From positions 1,020,287-1,084,286 of the forward strand of contig NW_027192195.1 of NCBI RefSeq assembly GCF_041956535.1: 64,000 nt of DNA, in the 5' to 3' direction. Source of the DNA: Calcarisporiella thermophila CBS 279.70 (lineage: Eukaryota > Calcarisporiellomycota). Below are positions 31,881 through 43,965 of this stretch, in pieces. Numbering within the stretch: the stretch's first letter is position 1; each line of letters begins with the position of its first letter. The notes beneath the pieces are model-generated. The model worked only from the letters and a program-made list of their open reading frames with translations. It was not told the DNA's origin and searched no databases. A program made the translations under genes and the position numbers.

Positions 31881-33632
31881 ATGACCGTTGCCGCCTCTGC
31901 CGATGCTTGGGTAAGTGCATCTCGTCGCCTCGCTACGAGGCCAATTCGATAGGGCCCTCTGATTTAATATCCTCTAATGCTTGGGTTCTTCTTATTGGTT
32001 TTTTTCTCCCCCCTCCTCTCCCCTCCTTTCTGACATGGTCGGACATTAGAACTCATGCCTCAACACGCCTCTAGAGCAGGAGGACAAGGAGATCTACGAG
32101 CTCATCCAGAAGGAGATGTACCGGCAGTACAGCTGCCTGGAGCTCATTGCCTCGGAGAACTTCACCTCGCAGGCCGTGATGGAGGCCAATGGGTCGGCCC
32201 TCACCAACAAGTACAGCGAGGGGCTGCCCGGCGCGCGCTACTACGGAGGCAACGAGTACATTGATCAGGTGGAGGACCTGTGCCGCAAGCGGGCGCTCGA
32301 GGCCTTCCGCCTCAATCCCGAGGAGTGGGGGGTCAATGTGCAGCCCTACTCGGGCAGCACGGCCAACTTCGCGGCGCTGACCGCGCTGATCCAGCCGCAG
32401 GACCGGCTGATGGGGCTGGATCTGCCGAGCGGCGGCCATCTGACGCACGGCTACCAGACCGCCAAGAAGAAGGTGTCGTCGTCGTCGATCTACTTCCAGT
32501 CGATGCCGTACCAGGTGGACCCGCGCACGGGGCTGGTGGACTACGACCGGCTCGAGGAGAACGCGGCGCTGTTCCGCCCGCGGCTGCTGATCTGCGGCGC
32601 CAGCGCATACCCGCGCGAGTGGGACTACGCGCGCCTGCGCAAGATCGCCGACCAGCACGGGGCGTACCTGATGAGCGACATTGCGCACATCTCGGGGCTG
32701 GTGGCGGGCGAGGAGGCGCAGTCGCCATTTGCGTACTGCGACGTGGTGACGACGACGACGCACAAGACGCTGCGCGGGCCGCGCGCAGGTCTGATCTTCT
32801 TCCGCCGCAACCGCGGCGACGACCTGGAGAACCGCGTCAACCAGGCGGTGTTCCCGTCGTGCCAGGGCGGGCCGCACAACAACACGATTGCGGCGATTGC
32901 GGTGGCGCTGAAGCAGGCGGCGAGCCCCGAGTTCCGGCGGTACGCGCAGCAGGTGCGGGCGAACGCGCGGCGGCTGGCCGAGCACCTGGCGTCGAAGGGC
33001 TACAGCATCGCGACGCAGGGCACCGACAACCACCTGGTGCTGTGGGACGTGCGCCCGCAGAAGCTCACGGGCAGCAAGGTGGAGAAGATCTGCGACCTCG
33101 CCTCCATCACCGTCAACAAGAACTCGGTGCACGGCGACAAGAGCGCGGTGACGCCCGGCGGCGTGCGCCTCGGCACCGCGGCCCTGACGTCGCGCAGCTT
33201 CAAGGAGAAGGACTTTGAGCAGGTGGCCGAGTTCCTGCACCGCGCGGTGCAGATTGCGCTCCGCATCCAGGACAAGAGCGGCAGCAAGCTGATGAAGGAC
33301 TTTGTGGTGGCGTGCGAGGGCGACGAGGAGATTGCCGCGCTCAAGCGCGAGGTGGAGGCGTTTGCCACGAGCTTCCCCATGCCTGGTAAGCATCCCGTGG
33401 GGGGTTTTTTTTTTTGGAGGTGCAAAGAAGGAGACGCCGGTGGGGCGGCGAGGAGGAGGAGAGAAAGAGGACGGGGTGGTGGGAGGTTTCTCTTTCCGTC
33501 CTTTGTTCTCCTTCTCCTTTCTCTCTTTTTTGGTGCTGTTGTTGTCTGATTCATCCTTCATTTTTGGCTGACCCTTTTTCCACACTCTATTTAGGCTTTG
33601 ATCCCTCGAAGCTCCAGGCCCCGACTCACTAG
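31881..33632 (+). CDS. Serine hydroxymethyltransferase, cytosolic
   Basis: PLP enzyme converting serine and tetrahydrofolate to glycine and 5,10-methylene-THF, the main one-carbon source. Three exons (31881-31910, 32050-33385, 33595-33632) give 467 residues. There is no targeting peptide, so it is the cytosolic form. Family motifs include [64 protein letters not shown] and the PLP-lysine site [28 protein letters not shown] binds substrate near the C-terminus. The last exon adds only the tail [11 protein letters not shown]. The central exon has an extreme preference for G or C at third positions, suggesting high expression; as a side effect a 572-codon frame is open on the opposite strand. Confidence 0.98.
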
Positions 33633-35803
33633 AGGAGGGCAAGCTTTCCCTTTCCCCCTCCTCCCCCACAAATTTCCAAAACCAAGCCTTTCTATGTATA
33701 GAATCTTTCTTAAAGCCGCCGTCTACGGAAGAGGAAAAAGTTGGAGAAGGAAAAAAAAAATAGTTATATGCCATAGGAAAACTACCCAAAATCTCCCCAT
33801 GTATGGAGGTGCAGATGCACCTGTTCTGTGACTTTGTTCTCTCTTTTTTTGTACGGTTGGACTTTCTCTCGTTCTTTTATTGTCAGTGCTTTAGTTCTAT
33901 TCTTATTTTGTAAGGGGGCAGATCGGTGCTTCCTGGTAGCTTAGTAAACATTTTCAATTGGAAGCTGGAGAAGCTGGGCCGCCAGACAGAGAAAACAAAA
34001 GAGCGGGAGAAAAAGGGAAGCCCGCAGGCGGAAACCCCTCGGGGCACAAGCACCGCAGGGGGGCGATGGTGCATGCCTTGCAGCGAGGGCAGCCGCTGGC
34101 CGGGGGCGAGCTGGGACGGTGGAGGAGAGGAGGGGTGGGGCGGCGGAGGATCGATCGCGGCCCAAATAGAGTTTGACGTTCCATTCACAAACGCACGGGG
34201 GCGTCTGAAGGCAGGCGGCGAGGGGGAAAAAGGCCGAGCTCGCGCCAAAAGCGGGCCGCCGGCAGAGAGGACAGAGGGCGGATGATTCGCCTTGCAGCGG
34301 GCCGCAGCTTCCTCTTTCTCTCCCCCTTCAGCCCAAGCTGCAGCGTCAGGGCGGATTTGGCGCGGGATTTTCCTCAGCGCCCATTGGCAAACCGGACCCC
34401 CGCTTGCCCCCTCTCCTCGAATCGGTCGATCCCTGCCCCCTCCCTCCTTCCTATTCCGAGCCCCGGCGCAGCTCGGCTTCTCACGCACAAGACCACACCT
34501 CCACCGGGGGGGAGGCGGCCCACAAGCCTGGGCGAGGGCTGGGCGACCGTTGCAAGCGAGGGTGCCGAGCGCACCGCGGGCTCGGGCCGGGGCTGGACAG
34601 CGCAAGACGATCGTGGGAAAGGAAAAAAAAAAGCCTAACTTTGCCCGAGGGAGAGAGGGGAGGGCGAGATGAAGGCCGTCTGATCCGAGGCTGACTGAGG
34701 CAACTGCCCGTCTCAGCGGGCCCTGGGCCTCTGCTTCGTGGAGGGGCGAGGGCCGCCCCAACCTTCTCTACGGTTGGCTGCGGGAAAAAAGAATCCGCAA
34801 AGCGTCGAGCGCGCAAGCACATTGGGCCCGGCGCTGCTATGCAAGGCTGAAGCCTTTTTTTTTCCGCAGACGTGTCTCCTCTTTCTGCATGCACGGAGTA
34901 GAGCAAGTTTAGAATTCTGCGCTGAATTTTCTTTTCCGCCGGGTCAGGATGGGATTACGTGAGTTTTTTTTTTTCTCACTCTCGCCCGCGTCTGATTTTC
35001 AAACTCCCAACTTGCCACCCTAAACTCTCTTTTGCCACTGGCCAGAGGCTTTTTCTGCCCCCCCTTTTCCCCTTTCGACCGCTCTTCCTGCTCACCAGCT
35101 TTTCGCCTTTCTCCCTCCCCCGCGCGTTCTCCCACTTGCTTCCCCCCACGGCCACACCCTTCAGCCAGCGCGCACTGTGACGATGCCCAGCCTCTGACGC
35201 TTGATGTGATTGGGATAGGCTTGTTCTGATTTTCACGGATTCTCAAAACAAACGGACTCTACCACGCGATTGCTTCGGATCGCCCCCTAGCCCGGCGACA
35301 TCCAGCGCTTCTCTCCCCTGCTTATATACCGCCATCGACTTCCACCCATCGCTTTCTAGCTATAGTTGGCCATATACCGCTTCGCCATCGCTATTCTCCC
35401 GCGCAGTATATATCGTATATACGTTCCATATATAAATACATATATTTTTGGCTGTCTCGCCTTCCCCTCTTCGCCTGTGCTTATTTTTTTTTTTTGCCCT
35501 TGGTTTATTGTACATATCCTGTTGCTGCCGCTGTCTCCACATATATGTTTTCTTATTCTTCTCTCACATCGACATTTCATCTATAAACCCACCTATAAAC
35601 TGATATATATATCTATATATATATATCTATATACATACATATATATACCTATATATCCATTTCTCGATTTTCTTTTTCCCCCTCTTTGTTCCACCGTGGC
35701 CTTTCCTCAATCGGTCTCTTTTTGATTGCTTTACTCCTGTAGCGACTTCCTGCGCTGTTCTGAGTTTATCTCTTTGTTATTCCATTTTGCTCTAGTGCTC
35801 ACT
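33633..35803. other. Long GC-rich spacer and homeodomain gene promoter
   Basis: About 2.2 kb. The part from 33,950 to 35,200 is GC-rich with compositional open frames; from 35,250 it becomes pyrimidine- and TA-rich, with a TA microsatellite. No additional coding sequence supported. Confidence 0.5.
35601..35652. repeat. TA/TATC-rich microsatellite
   Basis: Imperfect TA dinucleotide repeat interrupted by CT and CA, about 150-200 bp upstream of the homeodomain gene start. Confidence 0.8.
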
Positions 35804-38028
35804 ATGGACTTTTCATTTCCAGCTGATGCCTTAGCCCCGCAGGCCACCGTCGCTCCATTCGAGACCGAGGCGCCCGACGAGCTAAAGGCCAGCACCAACG
35901 AGTTCCGCGCCACGTTCTACAACCCCACCGAGGTCAAGCGCCGCCAGCGGCCCTCCAAGTCGCAGCTGCGTGTGCTCGAGAAATCCTTCCTAGAGAACCC
36001 GAAGCCGTCGTCGGCCGCGCGGCGCATCTTGGCCGAGGAGCTGGACATGACCCCGCGCCGGGTCCAAATTTGGTTCCAGAACCGGCGGGCCAACATCAAG
36101 AAGATGCGCGAGGGACGCGGGCGGCGGAGCAGCGGGTCGGAGACGAAGGGGGCGGAGGAGACCGAGTCCACCGACGGAGCCGCCGAGGGTGCCGAGCGGG
36201 GCGGCGCAAAATCGGAGGGAAGAGCGAGGGAAAGGAGGATGAGGGAATCCGCACGAAGGTGCGAGCAAGAGGGACGCGACGGTGAGGAGGAGGGGGTGGA
36301 GGAGGAGGATGAGGAGAGAGAGGACGACGAGGAAGCAGTGGCAGTAGTAGGGGGCGACGAGGAGGTGGAGGAGGGGGAGCTGGAGAAGGGAGGCGAGGCG
36401 GAGGGCGAGGAGGAGGAAGAGGCCGCTGCCGGCACAAAATTCGGATTAGACCGCATCGCACTCGTACTCGCATCCGCATCCACGTCTGCCCCTGGATCCA
36501 TCCCCGGGGTCAAAGCAGCCGAGAGTGAGGCTGCACGCAGGAAAAAGCGGAAAAGGCGGAGAGACGCACGAGAGAGTGCAGTGCACTATGAAGCCGAGGA
36601 AGGAGGAAGAGGTCTGGAGCCGCATGCGCCGTCGGAGAACTTCGCCGAGAACGTGCAGGGGCTCTACCCGATCGAGTTGCGCGCCGAGTCGACCGAGGCT
36701 TCGTCGCCAGAGATGATTAATGACCTGTGCTGGAGGCCGCAGAATAATGCCGCCGCCGTATGGTCGCCGCCTCCTCCGGCCCACTCCTCGCCTCCTCCTC
36801 CTCTCTCCGCCGTGCCACCCCCCCTGTTTTTTCTCCCTTGGGAGGGGATGACGTACGGGGGTTGGCCGGGCGTGGAGCCCGAGGAGCAGCGCAGCCCTGA
36901 CACCACGCCAAAGCCGCCCGCAAGAAGACGGTGCAGTCTTGGAAGCGGGAGCGGTGGAGGGGGCGGGGCAGGGGGGCCCGCGGCGGTCGGCGGCTGCGGA
37001 GGCGGAGGAAGGCGGCGGACCAAATCCGCCATCACGTCGGAGCGGCCGCGAAGGAGAACCCAGCCTCTTCAGCAGCCTCCGCCCCAGGCGGCAAGCACCG
37101 CCGCCGTCCCCATCGACGCCGCGTACCCTCCACCTCCCTCCTCCGCCATCCCCCTCACCTCCGCCGATTTCTACCCCAACCCGCGCGGCCCCCTGCAGAT
37201 GCCCTCGCAGCCAGGCCCCCCCGACCCGGCTTCCTTGCAAGAATGCCCCCTCGCCTCGCAGCCTCCTCTTCCCCCGGTGCATCTCTGGCCTCCCCTCATG
37301 CAGCCCGCGGGCCCCGCCCCGTCTCCCTGGATGGATCCCGAGCACTCGGGCACTTTTGCCCAGCACGCTTACAGCCCCGAGATGTATCAGTCGGCCACCG
37401 CGGTGCACTCCGCCACTGCCGCCGCCGCCGCCCCCCACTCTACCCCCATCCCCTCCGACGTGCTCACCGATCACATGATGTCCCCGTGTGCGTCGTCCAT
37501 GACCGATGCGACGACCATCGTGAACGATGCGATGGGCGGTGAAGGCCGGCGCAACTCATGCCCCGACGGGTTCTTGGAGGAGCTGCTGGGGCTAAGTATC
37601 CATCCGGCGACCACGACGGAGCAGAAGATGGTGCTAGCGCCCATCTCAGAGAGTGACCAGGATGTGCTGATGACCCACGCTGGCTACGTGGTAAGCTATT
37701 CCCCCTCCTCCTCTCCCTGGCTCGGCGATGCTGATACATGGACTGATGGCGCACTCTCCCTCCCCCCCTTTGCTCTCCTTCCCTCCCTTTCCCATAGCCT
37801 CTCCGGCGCCGGTTTTCCGTTCCACAGTCCATAGAGCAGCATTTTGCCAGCGTGCGCGATCCCGCCCTGGCCCCTTCCTTCGTGATCCCACCGTCCAGCT
37901 CCGACCTACAGCAAGGAAACCTGGACCAATATGGGGCGGGCGGTCGGGGCCAGTACGTCGACTTCCAGGGACTTAGCTCGCACCAACTCATTCGGGGCTA
38001 TAGTTGGGACTCCGTTTTTCAGCATTGA
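35804..38028 (+). CDS. Homeodomain transcription factor with long low-complexity regions
   Basis: Two exons (35804-37690 and 37798-38028) encode 705 residues. A homeodomain lies at about residues 45-104: basic arm KRRQRPSK, helix 1 LRVLEKSFLENP, and recognition helix RRVQIWFQNRRANIKKM with the diagnostic WFQNRRA-N. Its style resembles fungal PHO2/YOX1-type or other single-homeodomain regulators rather than TALE mating-type proteins (no three-residue loop insertion is apparent). The rest is low complexity: a Glu-rich block of about 100 residues after the homeodomain, then Pro/Ser/Ala-rich segments. The spliced second exon contains PLRRRFSVPQSIEQHF and ends in a short conserved-looking tail GYSWDSVFQH. 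Reading through the 107-nt intron stops at 37834, so splicing decides the C-terminus. Confidence 0.88.
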
Positions 38029-38833
38029 CACATCGCCCTATGACAGCTATAAATTCCATGGTTATAATACTATCCCCATCTATCTCTATCCCTTTCTATC
38101 CCGCTCTCTTGCCCTTTCCCTCTCCCCTCGCCCCTCTGTTACATAAATATACACATCTTACATATACCATTATGGTTCCTTTTGGTTTTTTTTTCCTCTG
38201 TCCCTCTGTTTATTGTGCCAAACACAAAAAAAGCTCTTTTTTTTTCAGTTGTTGTATATTTCATGAAGAATGCTATAAAAATTGCCTACATTTTTTTTTC
38301 GTGGGAAATAACCGTAATCTCAGCCCGCTTTTTATTTTTAATTCTGTGAGCATATTGGGAAAAATGCAGGTTTCCTGGTTTCATTCATAAACTTATTTCC
38401 AACGCGGTATGCCTGGGGATGCGGTAGCGATTCCGGGGGGACTATGTGGGCGGGGCAGAGGCAGGAGGGGGGAGGGATGTGGGAGGAAGAGCAGGGAAGA
38501 CAGAGGAGGCGCGGCTAGGCCCCCGGATGCGGCCCGCCACCCCTCCCTCCCCCGTCCCCAACCGGCTAAGAAAATTGAGGAAATCATGAATTTTGGGTTC
38601 ATCATTCTCGGCTTGTCTTTTTTGAGCCTCTTTGGATTTGAGGGATTTATGAAAATTATGCCCGATTTTCGGCGGGATCCTAATTTCCATGGTTTCGTGT
38701 GTCTCGTGTGATCCTTAGTTCCCCGCGTTTTTTCTTCCACTTTGAAATACTAGTTCCTTTTTTTATATTTTTTTTTCCCATCGTATTCACCCCTCCATCC
38801 CTCCCCCCCCCCCCTTCCATTCTATCCCATCCA
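38029..38833. other. Homeodomain-PEPCK spacer
   Basis: About 0.8 kb, with T-rich 3' flank followed by a GC-rich patch near 38,430-38,570 and a pyrimidine-rich leader containing a C12 run before the PEPCK start. No gene seen. Confidence 0.5.
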
Positions 38834-40645
38834 ATGTTATCCCTCACAAGACCCCTTGCAAGCCTTGCGCAGCGCAGTCTGTTGCATTCGCGCGCCGCCG
38901 CTGCCACCAAGACCACCACCGCCGCCGCCGCCTTTCGCGCGCGGCGCCCCCTCCCGCCCACACTATACCGCGGCTTCATTACACATAAGGGTGCCGCGCT
39001 CTCCAGCGTTGGGGCCGGGCAGCTCCACCAGCACCAGCACCACCAGCACACGAAAATTGAGGAGGAGCTGCATCAGAAGGCTCACATCGACTACGACAAG
39101 GTCAGCATTATCTGGAATCCATCCGTGCCGGTGCTCATTGAGCATGCGGTGGAGTTCGAGCCTGGGACGGTGCTGTCGTCGACAGGGGCGCTGTGTACGA
39201 GCTCTGGGCACAAGACGGGGCGGTCGCCCAAGGACAAGCGCATCGTGGAGGAGCCCGATTCGGCGGGCGACATCTGGTGGGGCCCCGTGAACACGAAGCT
39301 GTCGGACCACGTGTTCATGATCAACCGGGAGCGCGCGATCGACTACCTCAACACGCGGGACCGGCTCTACGTGTTCGACGGGTTCGCCGGGTGGGATCCC
39401 GAGCACCGCCTGAAGATCCGCGTGGTGAGCTCGCGCGCGTACCACTGCCTCTTCATGCGCAACATGCTGATCCGCCCCACGGAGAAGGAGCTCGAGAGCT
39501 TCGGGGAGCCGGACTTCACGATCTACAACGCGGGCGCGTTCCCCGCCAACCGGTACACCACCGGCATGACGTCCACCACGTCCGTGGCCATCGACTTCAA
39601 GCGGCGCGAGATGGTCATCCTCGGGACGGAGTACGCGGGCGAGATGAAGAAGGGCGTGTTCACGGTGATGCACTACCTGATGCCGAAGGCGGGCGTGCTG
39701 TCGCTGCACACCTCCGCGAACGAGGGCCCCAAGGGCGACGTCACGTTGTTCTTCGGCCTGTCGGGCACGGGCAAGACCACGCTGTCGGCCGACCCCAACC
39801 GCAGCCTCATCGGCGACGATGAGCACTGCTGGTCCGACCGCGGCATCTTCAACATCGAGGGCGGCTGCTACGCCAAGTGCATCGACCTGTCGCCCGAGAA
39901 GGAGCCGCAGATCTACGACGCGATCCGGTTCGGCAGCGTGCTGGAGAACGTGGTGTGCGACCCGGACACCCGCGTCGTCGACTACACCGACAAGTCCGTG
40001 ACGGAGAACACGCGCGCCGCCTACCCGATCGAGTACATCCCCAACGCCAAGATCCCGTGCGTGGGCGGGCACCCCAAGAACATCATCCTGCTGACGTGCG
40101 ACGCCTTCGGGGTGCTGCCGCCCGTCGCCAAGCTCGACCCCGCCCAGGTGATGTACCACTTCATCTCGGGCTACACCGCCAAGATGGCCGGCACGGAGGT
40201 GGGCGTGCTCGAGCCCGAGGCCACGTTCAGCGCCTGCTTCGGCCAGCCCTTCCTCGTCTGGCACCCCGCCAAGTACGCGCGGATGCTCGCGGAGAAGATG
40301 GCCCAGCACAGCGCCGACGCCTGGCTCATCTCCACGGGCTGGACGGGCGGCCCGTACGGGGTCGGGCAGCGCTTCTCGCTGCGCCACACCCGCGCCATCA
40401 TCGACGCCATCCACAGCGGCGCGCTCTCCCAGGCCGAGTACGAGCCCTTCCCCGTGTTCAACCTCCAGGTGCCGAAGGCGTGCCCCGGGGTCCCCAGCGA
40501 GATGCTCAACCCGATTCGCGCGTGGAAGGACCAGGGCGCGTTCCAGGCTCAGGTGCGCAAGCTCGCCGGCCTCTTCTCGAAGAACTTCGAGCGGTACCAG
40601 ACCGAGGCCTCGCAGGACGTCGTGAACGCGGGGCCAAAGTTCTAA
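38834..40645 (+). CDS. ATP-dependent phosphoenolpyruvate carboxykinase with presequence-like N-terminus
   Basis: Gluconeogenic enzyme converting oxaloacetate and ATP to phosphoenolpyruvate, ADP and CO2. Single exon, 603 residues. The catalytic core is complete: [31 protein letters not shown], the substrate and metal region with EYAGEMKKG, the P-loop [13 protein letters not shown] near residue 307, and [10 protein letters not shown]. The first 50 residues ([20 protein letters not shown], then Ala/Thr-rich, then FRARRPLPP) are rich in Arg, Leu, Ser and Ala and lack acidic residues, like a mitochondrial presequence; typical fungal Pck1 is cytosolic and starts close to the core. The Met at 38834 was chosen over 38699, whose extension translates poly-pyrimidine leader. 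Codon use is extremely GC3-rich. Confidence 0.95.
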   Translation: MLSLTRPLASLAQRSLLHSRAAAATKTTTAAAAFRARRPLPPTLYRGFITHKGAALSSVGAGQLHQHQHHQHTKIEEELHQKAHIDYDKVSIIWNPSVPVLIEHAVEFEPGTVLSSTGALCTSSGHKTGRSPKDKRIVEEPDSAGDIWWGPVNTKLSDHVFMINRERAIDYLNTRDRLYVFDGFAGWDPEHRLKIRVVSSRAYHCLFMRNMLIRPTEKELESFGEPDFTIYNAGAFPANRYTTGMTSTTSVAIDFKRREMVILGTEYAGEMKKGVFTVMHYLMPKAGVLSLHTSANEGPKGDVTLFFGLSGTGKTTLSADPNRSLIGDDEHCWSDRGIFNIEGGCYAKCIDLSPEKEPQIYDAIRFGSVLENVVCDPDTRVVDYTDKSVTENTRAAYPIEYIPNAKIPCVGGHPKNIILLTCDAFGVLPPVAKLDPAQVMYHFISGYTAKMAGTEVGVLEPEATFSACFGQPFLVWHPAKYARMLAEKMAQHSADAWLISTGWTGGPYGVGQRFSLRHTRAIIDAIHSGALSQAEYEPFPVFNLQVPKACPGVPSEMLNPIRAWKDQGAFQAQVRKLAGLFSKNFERYQTEASQDVVNAGPKF

Positions 40646-41572
40646 GTTGGAGGGGCGTGAGCCGGAGGTGACTCGCCCCCCCCCCCTTTTTTTTGGTTGT
40701 CTACCAGCTTGTTTGGCGGATCGCTTGAATGATGGTGTGTTTGTAACTATACGCTTCCTCTAAACGCGCTTCTTTTCTTCTTCTTCCTTTGTTCGACTCT
40801 CAATGGATACAGATTTTGCCTCCTTATTTTTATATATCGGTTTTGAGATATACAGAGGGAAGTGAATGGGGATGCATTGTGTTTTATTTTTGAGAAAATC
40901 ATGTCTTAGTAATAAAGAGCCACTTTATCTTCTTGGTCTCGAGTCTCCATGGAATGCAAGTTACTTTGCCACCTAGCTGGAAGCTTCTCCACATGACGGT
41001 GTCAGTTTCAACCGGACCCAAGTCAAGGCTATCGCAATGGTCTCGTGGTAGGGGAAAGCTTGGGGCAACGGTTTGGGGGGGGGGGGGAGGGGGGAGGAAT
41101 TGACGGAAGTTGCCTCGTCGCATACACTTTTCTGCGGACAGATCGATAAGATTCGAATAGACTCCTGTTTAGGGTTAGGAATTCTGTCCTTTGGCATGCA
41201 TAAGCAATTGAACCCCGCGTTATCAAATCAATCTAGCGGTAGGGTTATCCTTTGGCAATGATCCCACTAGCGTGGTAAGGACATCCGTTAGAAAATGGAC
41301 AAAAAAACATTGCCGCCCTTCCTTCCATTTATCTTTGTTATATAGTTATATAGTTATATAGTCGTGTTTTATTTTTTTTATTATTTTTTTTGGTCTTGAA
41401 ATCAGGATGTAGATTAGGAGAGAGATGCTGCGCCGCTTGGAAAGTCACGGAGTAGCAAGGCCTTGGGTTTTCTTGTCCCTTGGCAAACCTCCCATGATCT
41501 AGTTGAAATCCTGCCTCCTCTCACACTCACCCCCCTCTTATATTGTTAGTTATAGATCATCATTAATCTTGT
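40646..41572. other. PEPCK-SERINC spacer
   Basis: About 0.9 kb. Contains C and T runs right after PEPCK, a G12 run near 41077-41088 and a TATATAGT-type repeat at about 41338-41362. No gene seen. Confidence 0.5.
41338..41362. repeat. TTATATAG tandem repeat
   Basis: Three near-perfect 8-bp copies in a spacer. Confidence 0.75.
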
Positions 41573-43230
41573 ATGGGCGCTGCACTCAGTTTCATGGGAT
41601 TTGGCGCGGCCACGTCGGTGGTGACGTGGGCTGCAGCCTGCTTCTCGGGCGCTGCCTGCTCGCTCTTCACCAAGTCTTGCAACTGCAATAACTCGGTTGC
41701 GACCCGCGTAGGCTATGCCATCCTATTTCTTCTCAATTCAATGGTGAGGATCATCTTTCAGTTTGGCCCCGGCGATGCACAATACAGATAGGAGCAAGAC
41801 ATCGGATGCTAATGGGTTCTTTTTATATTAATCATGTTTAGCTGGCCTGGATCATGACATCGGACTGGGCCATCAAACAACTCCAACATATTACATACGA
41901 TTATCTCAAGCTCAATTGCCCATCGGGCGAATGCTATGGGCTCCTTGCGGTGCATCGCGTCTGCTTTGCCCTTACACTGTTCCATACCATTCTCGCCTGC
42001 ATCCTGATTGGGGTGCATGACAGCCGGAATAAGCGGGCTGCGATCCAGAACGGGTGGTGGGGTCCCAAGGTCCTCGCCTGGCTCTCGCTACTTGTGGTCA
42101 CGTTCTTCATCCCGCACGGATTCTTCAGCTTCTGGGGAAAATATGTGGCGCTGATCGGGGCGGCGGTGTTCATCCTATTCGGGCTGATTTTGCTGGTCGA
42201 CTTTGCGCACACCTGGACGGAGGGGTGCCTGGAGCGGTGGGAGATGGCCGAGAGCAACTTCTGGAAATATGTGCTCATCGGCGGCACCTTGTTCATGTAC
42301 CTTGGCGCCATCACGCTCACCGGCCTCATGTATGGGTTCTTCGCGGGGAGCGGGTGCCGGCTGAACCAGTTCTTCATCAGCCTGAACCTCGTCTTCGCGA
42401 TCCTCCTCACCGCCATGAGCGTCTTGCCCGCGGTGCAGGAGGTGAATCCGCGCTCGGGGCTGTCCCAGTCGGCGATCGTGATCATCTACTGCACCTACCT
42501 CGTGCTGAGCGCGGTGGTGAACGAGCCCAAGGACCCGAATGGGGGGTGCAACGGCTTTGACCAGCTGCATGGGTCGCGCACGACCTCCATCGTGCTCGGG
42601 GCGGTGTTCACGTTCCTGGCGATAGCGTACTCGACCTCGCGCGCGGCCACGCAGGGCAAGGCCCTCATCAGCTCGCCGTCTGGGGAGTACCAGCAGGTGG
42701 CGCAGGACAACGTGCCGCTGGTGAACAACCAGCAGCCCAGCGGCGTGAACGCGCGGCACGACGCCCTGGTGGCCGCGGTGGAGCGCGGGGCCCTGCCGGC
42801 CTCCGCCCTGCACGACGACGACGATGACGAGGACGAAACCGACGTGAAGGACGACGAGAAGCAAGGGTGCGCGTACAACTACTCCTTCTTCCACGGGATT
42901 TTCGCCATTGCGGCGATGTACGTGGCCATGCTGCTCACCAACTGGAACACCCTCGAGAGCGGCACGGAGGAGGACCTGGTGCGCGTGGGCCAGAGCTACG
43001 CGGCCATGTGGGTCAAGGTGGTGTCGAGCTGGATCTGCGTGGGGCTGTATGGGTGGACGCTGGTGGCGCCTCTGGTGATGCCCGACCGATTTTTGGTAAG
43101 TTGAAATGGAAATCGAGCCGTTGGCGTCTCCCTCTTTTCCACCCCTCACTATAAAGCTGTAGAAGATACCCTTGCTGACCTCTTTCTTTCTCTCTCCCCC
43201 CCAACTTTTTCGGTGCAGGAGTACTATTGA
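41573..43230 (+). CDS. SERINC/TMS1 family multipass membrane protein
   Basis: Polytopic endomembrane protein of the serine-incorporator family (yeast Tms1); recent work on the family points to lipid handling or scrambling rather than proven serine incorporation. Three exons (41573-41743, 41842-43095, 43219-43230) encode 478 residues; the last exon supplies only EYY and stop. Family hallmarks are CSLFTKSCNCNNSVATRVGY at the N-terminus, HRVCFALTLFHTIL, NGWWGPKVLAW, FIPHGFFSFWGKY, NEPKDPNG and YNYSFFHGIFAIAAMYVAML. Ten to eleven membrane spans are visible. A cytosolic loop before the last TM pair is unusually acidic (DDDDDEDETDVKDDE). The C-terminal tail APLVMPDRFLEYY corresponds to the conserved PDR-F end of the family. 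Confidence 0.95.
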
Positions 43231-43965
43231 ACCCGCGGTTGTCTCTCGTAGCTATTTCCGCAAGAATGGAGGACTCTTTTGTAAACCTTGAACCCCCTCT
43301 TCTCAGCACGTGTAGTTTTCTTTTTGTCCTATTTTTCATCTCTTTTCCCCCCTTGTAATACCTGCATGCCTATTGAAATTTATAAAGCGTTGAGCCACAG
43401 CACTCATCAAGGCGTAGCCCAGTCTCTATGTGGTGTGGAAGAGAGAGTTCTTAGGTGGGGGAGAGTGTAGATGGTTTGATCCCCTGACTGGGAATTCCCC
43501 TCCCTCAACCCTTCCTCCTCTCCCCTCATTGCTGCCCTTGTACTATTAAGTGGCATGCCAGAAAGTCAGGGAGAGCGAGTGAGGATGCCAGTAGGGTCTA
43601 TTTGAAAAGTCCGTTGGACTGATCGGTAACGAAAATAATCCTCCCGTTCATAAGTATTAAAATGGAATAAGCGCATTTTGAAATTGACTCCGAAATCAGG
43701 CATGTCATTGCCAATGTGCACTCCTCGCCGACCTCTTCATGGGAACAGCAGCCGGTTGGAACCTGTGGCCCATGATCGCCATTGTATTACCGTTGCTTTG
43801 ATGAATGCTCCATGTCGCCTCATCCGCTTCTTCCTGGTGGAGTCTCGAATGTGATGGTGAGCGAGAGTAGAAATGAAAACAGATTTATTATGTGACAAAG
43901 AACCTTGGGCCGGCCCCAATAGAATAGTAACAAACAAGATAAAAAATGAAAATGCGCAGACGTCT
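43231..43965. other. Tail-to-tail spacer SERINC / DCAF5-like
   Basis: 3' flanks of two convergent genes, 0.7 kb, with no recognisable gene or RNA. Confidence 0.5.

Noticed and set aside
32280-33218. A 312-codon alternative frame on the same strand as SHMT
   Set aside because: Gly/Arg/Ala-rich shadow of the real frame; the SHMT frame carries all catalytic motifs.
32071-33789. A 572-codon open frame antisense to SHMT
   Set aside because: Caused by extreme GC3 codon use on the SHMT strand, which removes stops from the opposite strand. The translation is Arg/His/Ala/Val-rich without motifs.
36446-37474. A 342-codon antisense frame over the homeodomain gene
   Set aside because: Gly/Arg-rich shadow of Pro/Ala-rich codons.
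38963-40414. A 483-codon open frame antisense to PEPCK
   Set aside because: Same compositional effect; biased low-information translation and no splice or family support.
43440-43490. A B-box-like GGTTTGATCCC suggestive of a tRNA gene
   Set aside because: No matching A box or cloverleaf pairing could be drawn around it.
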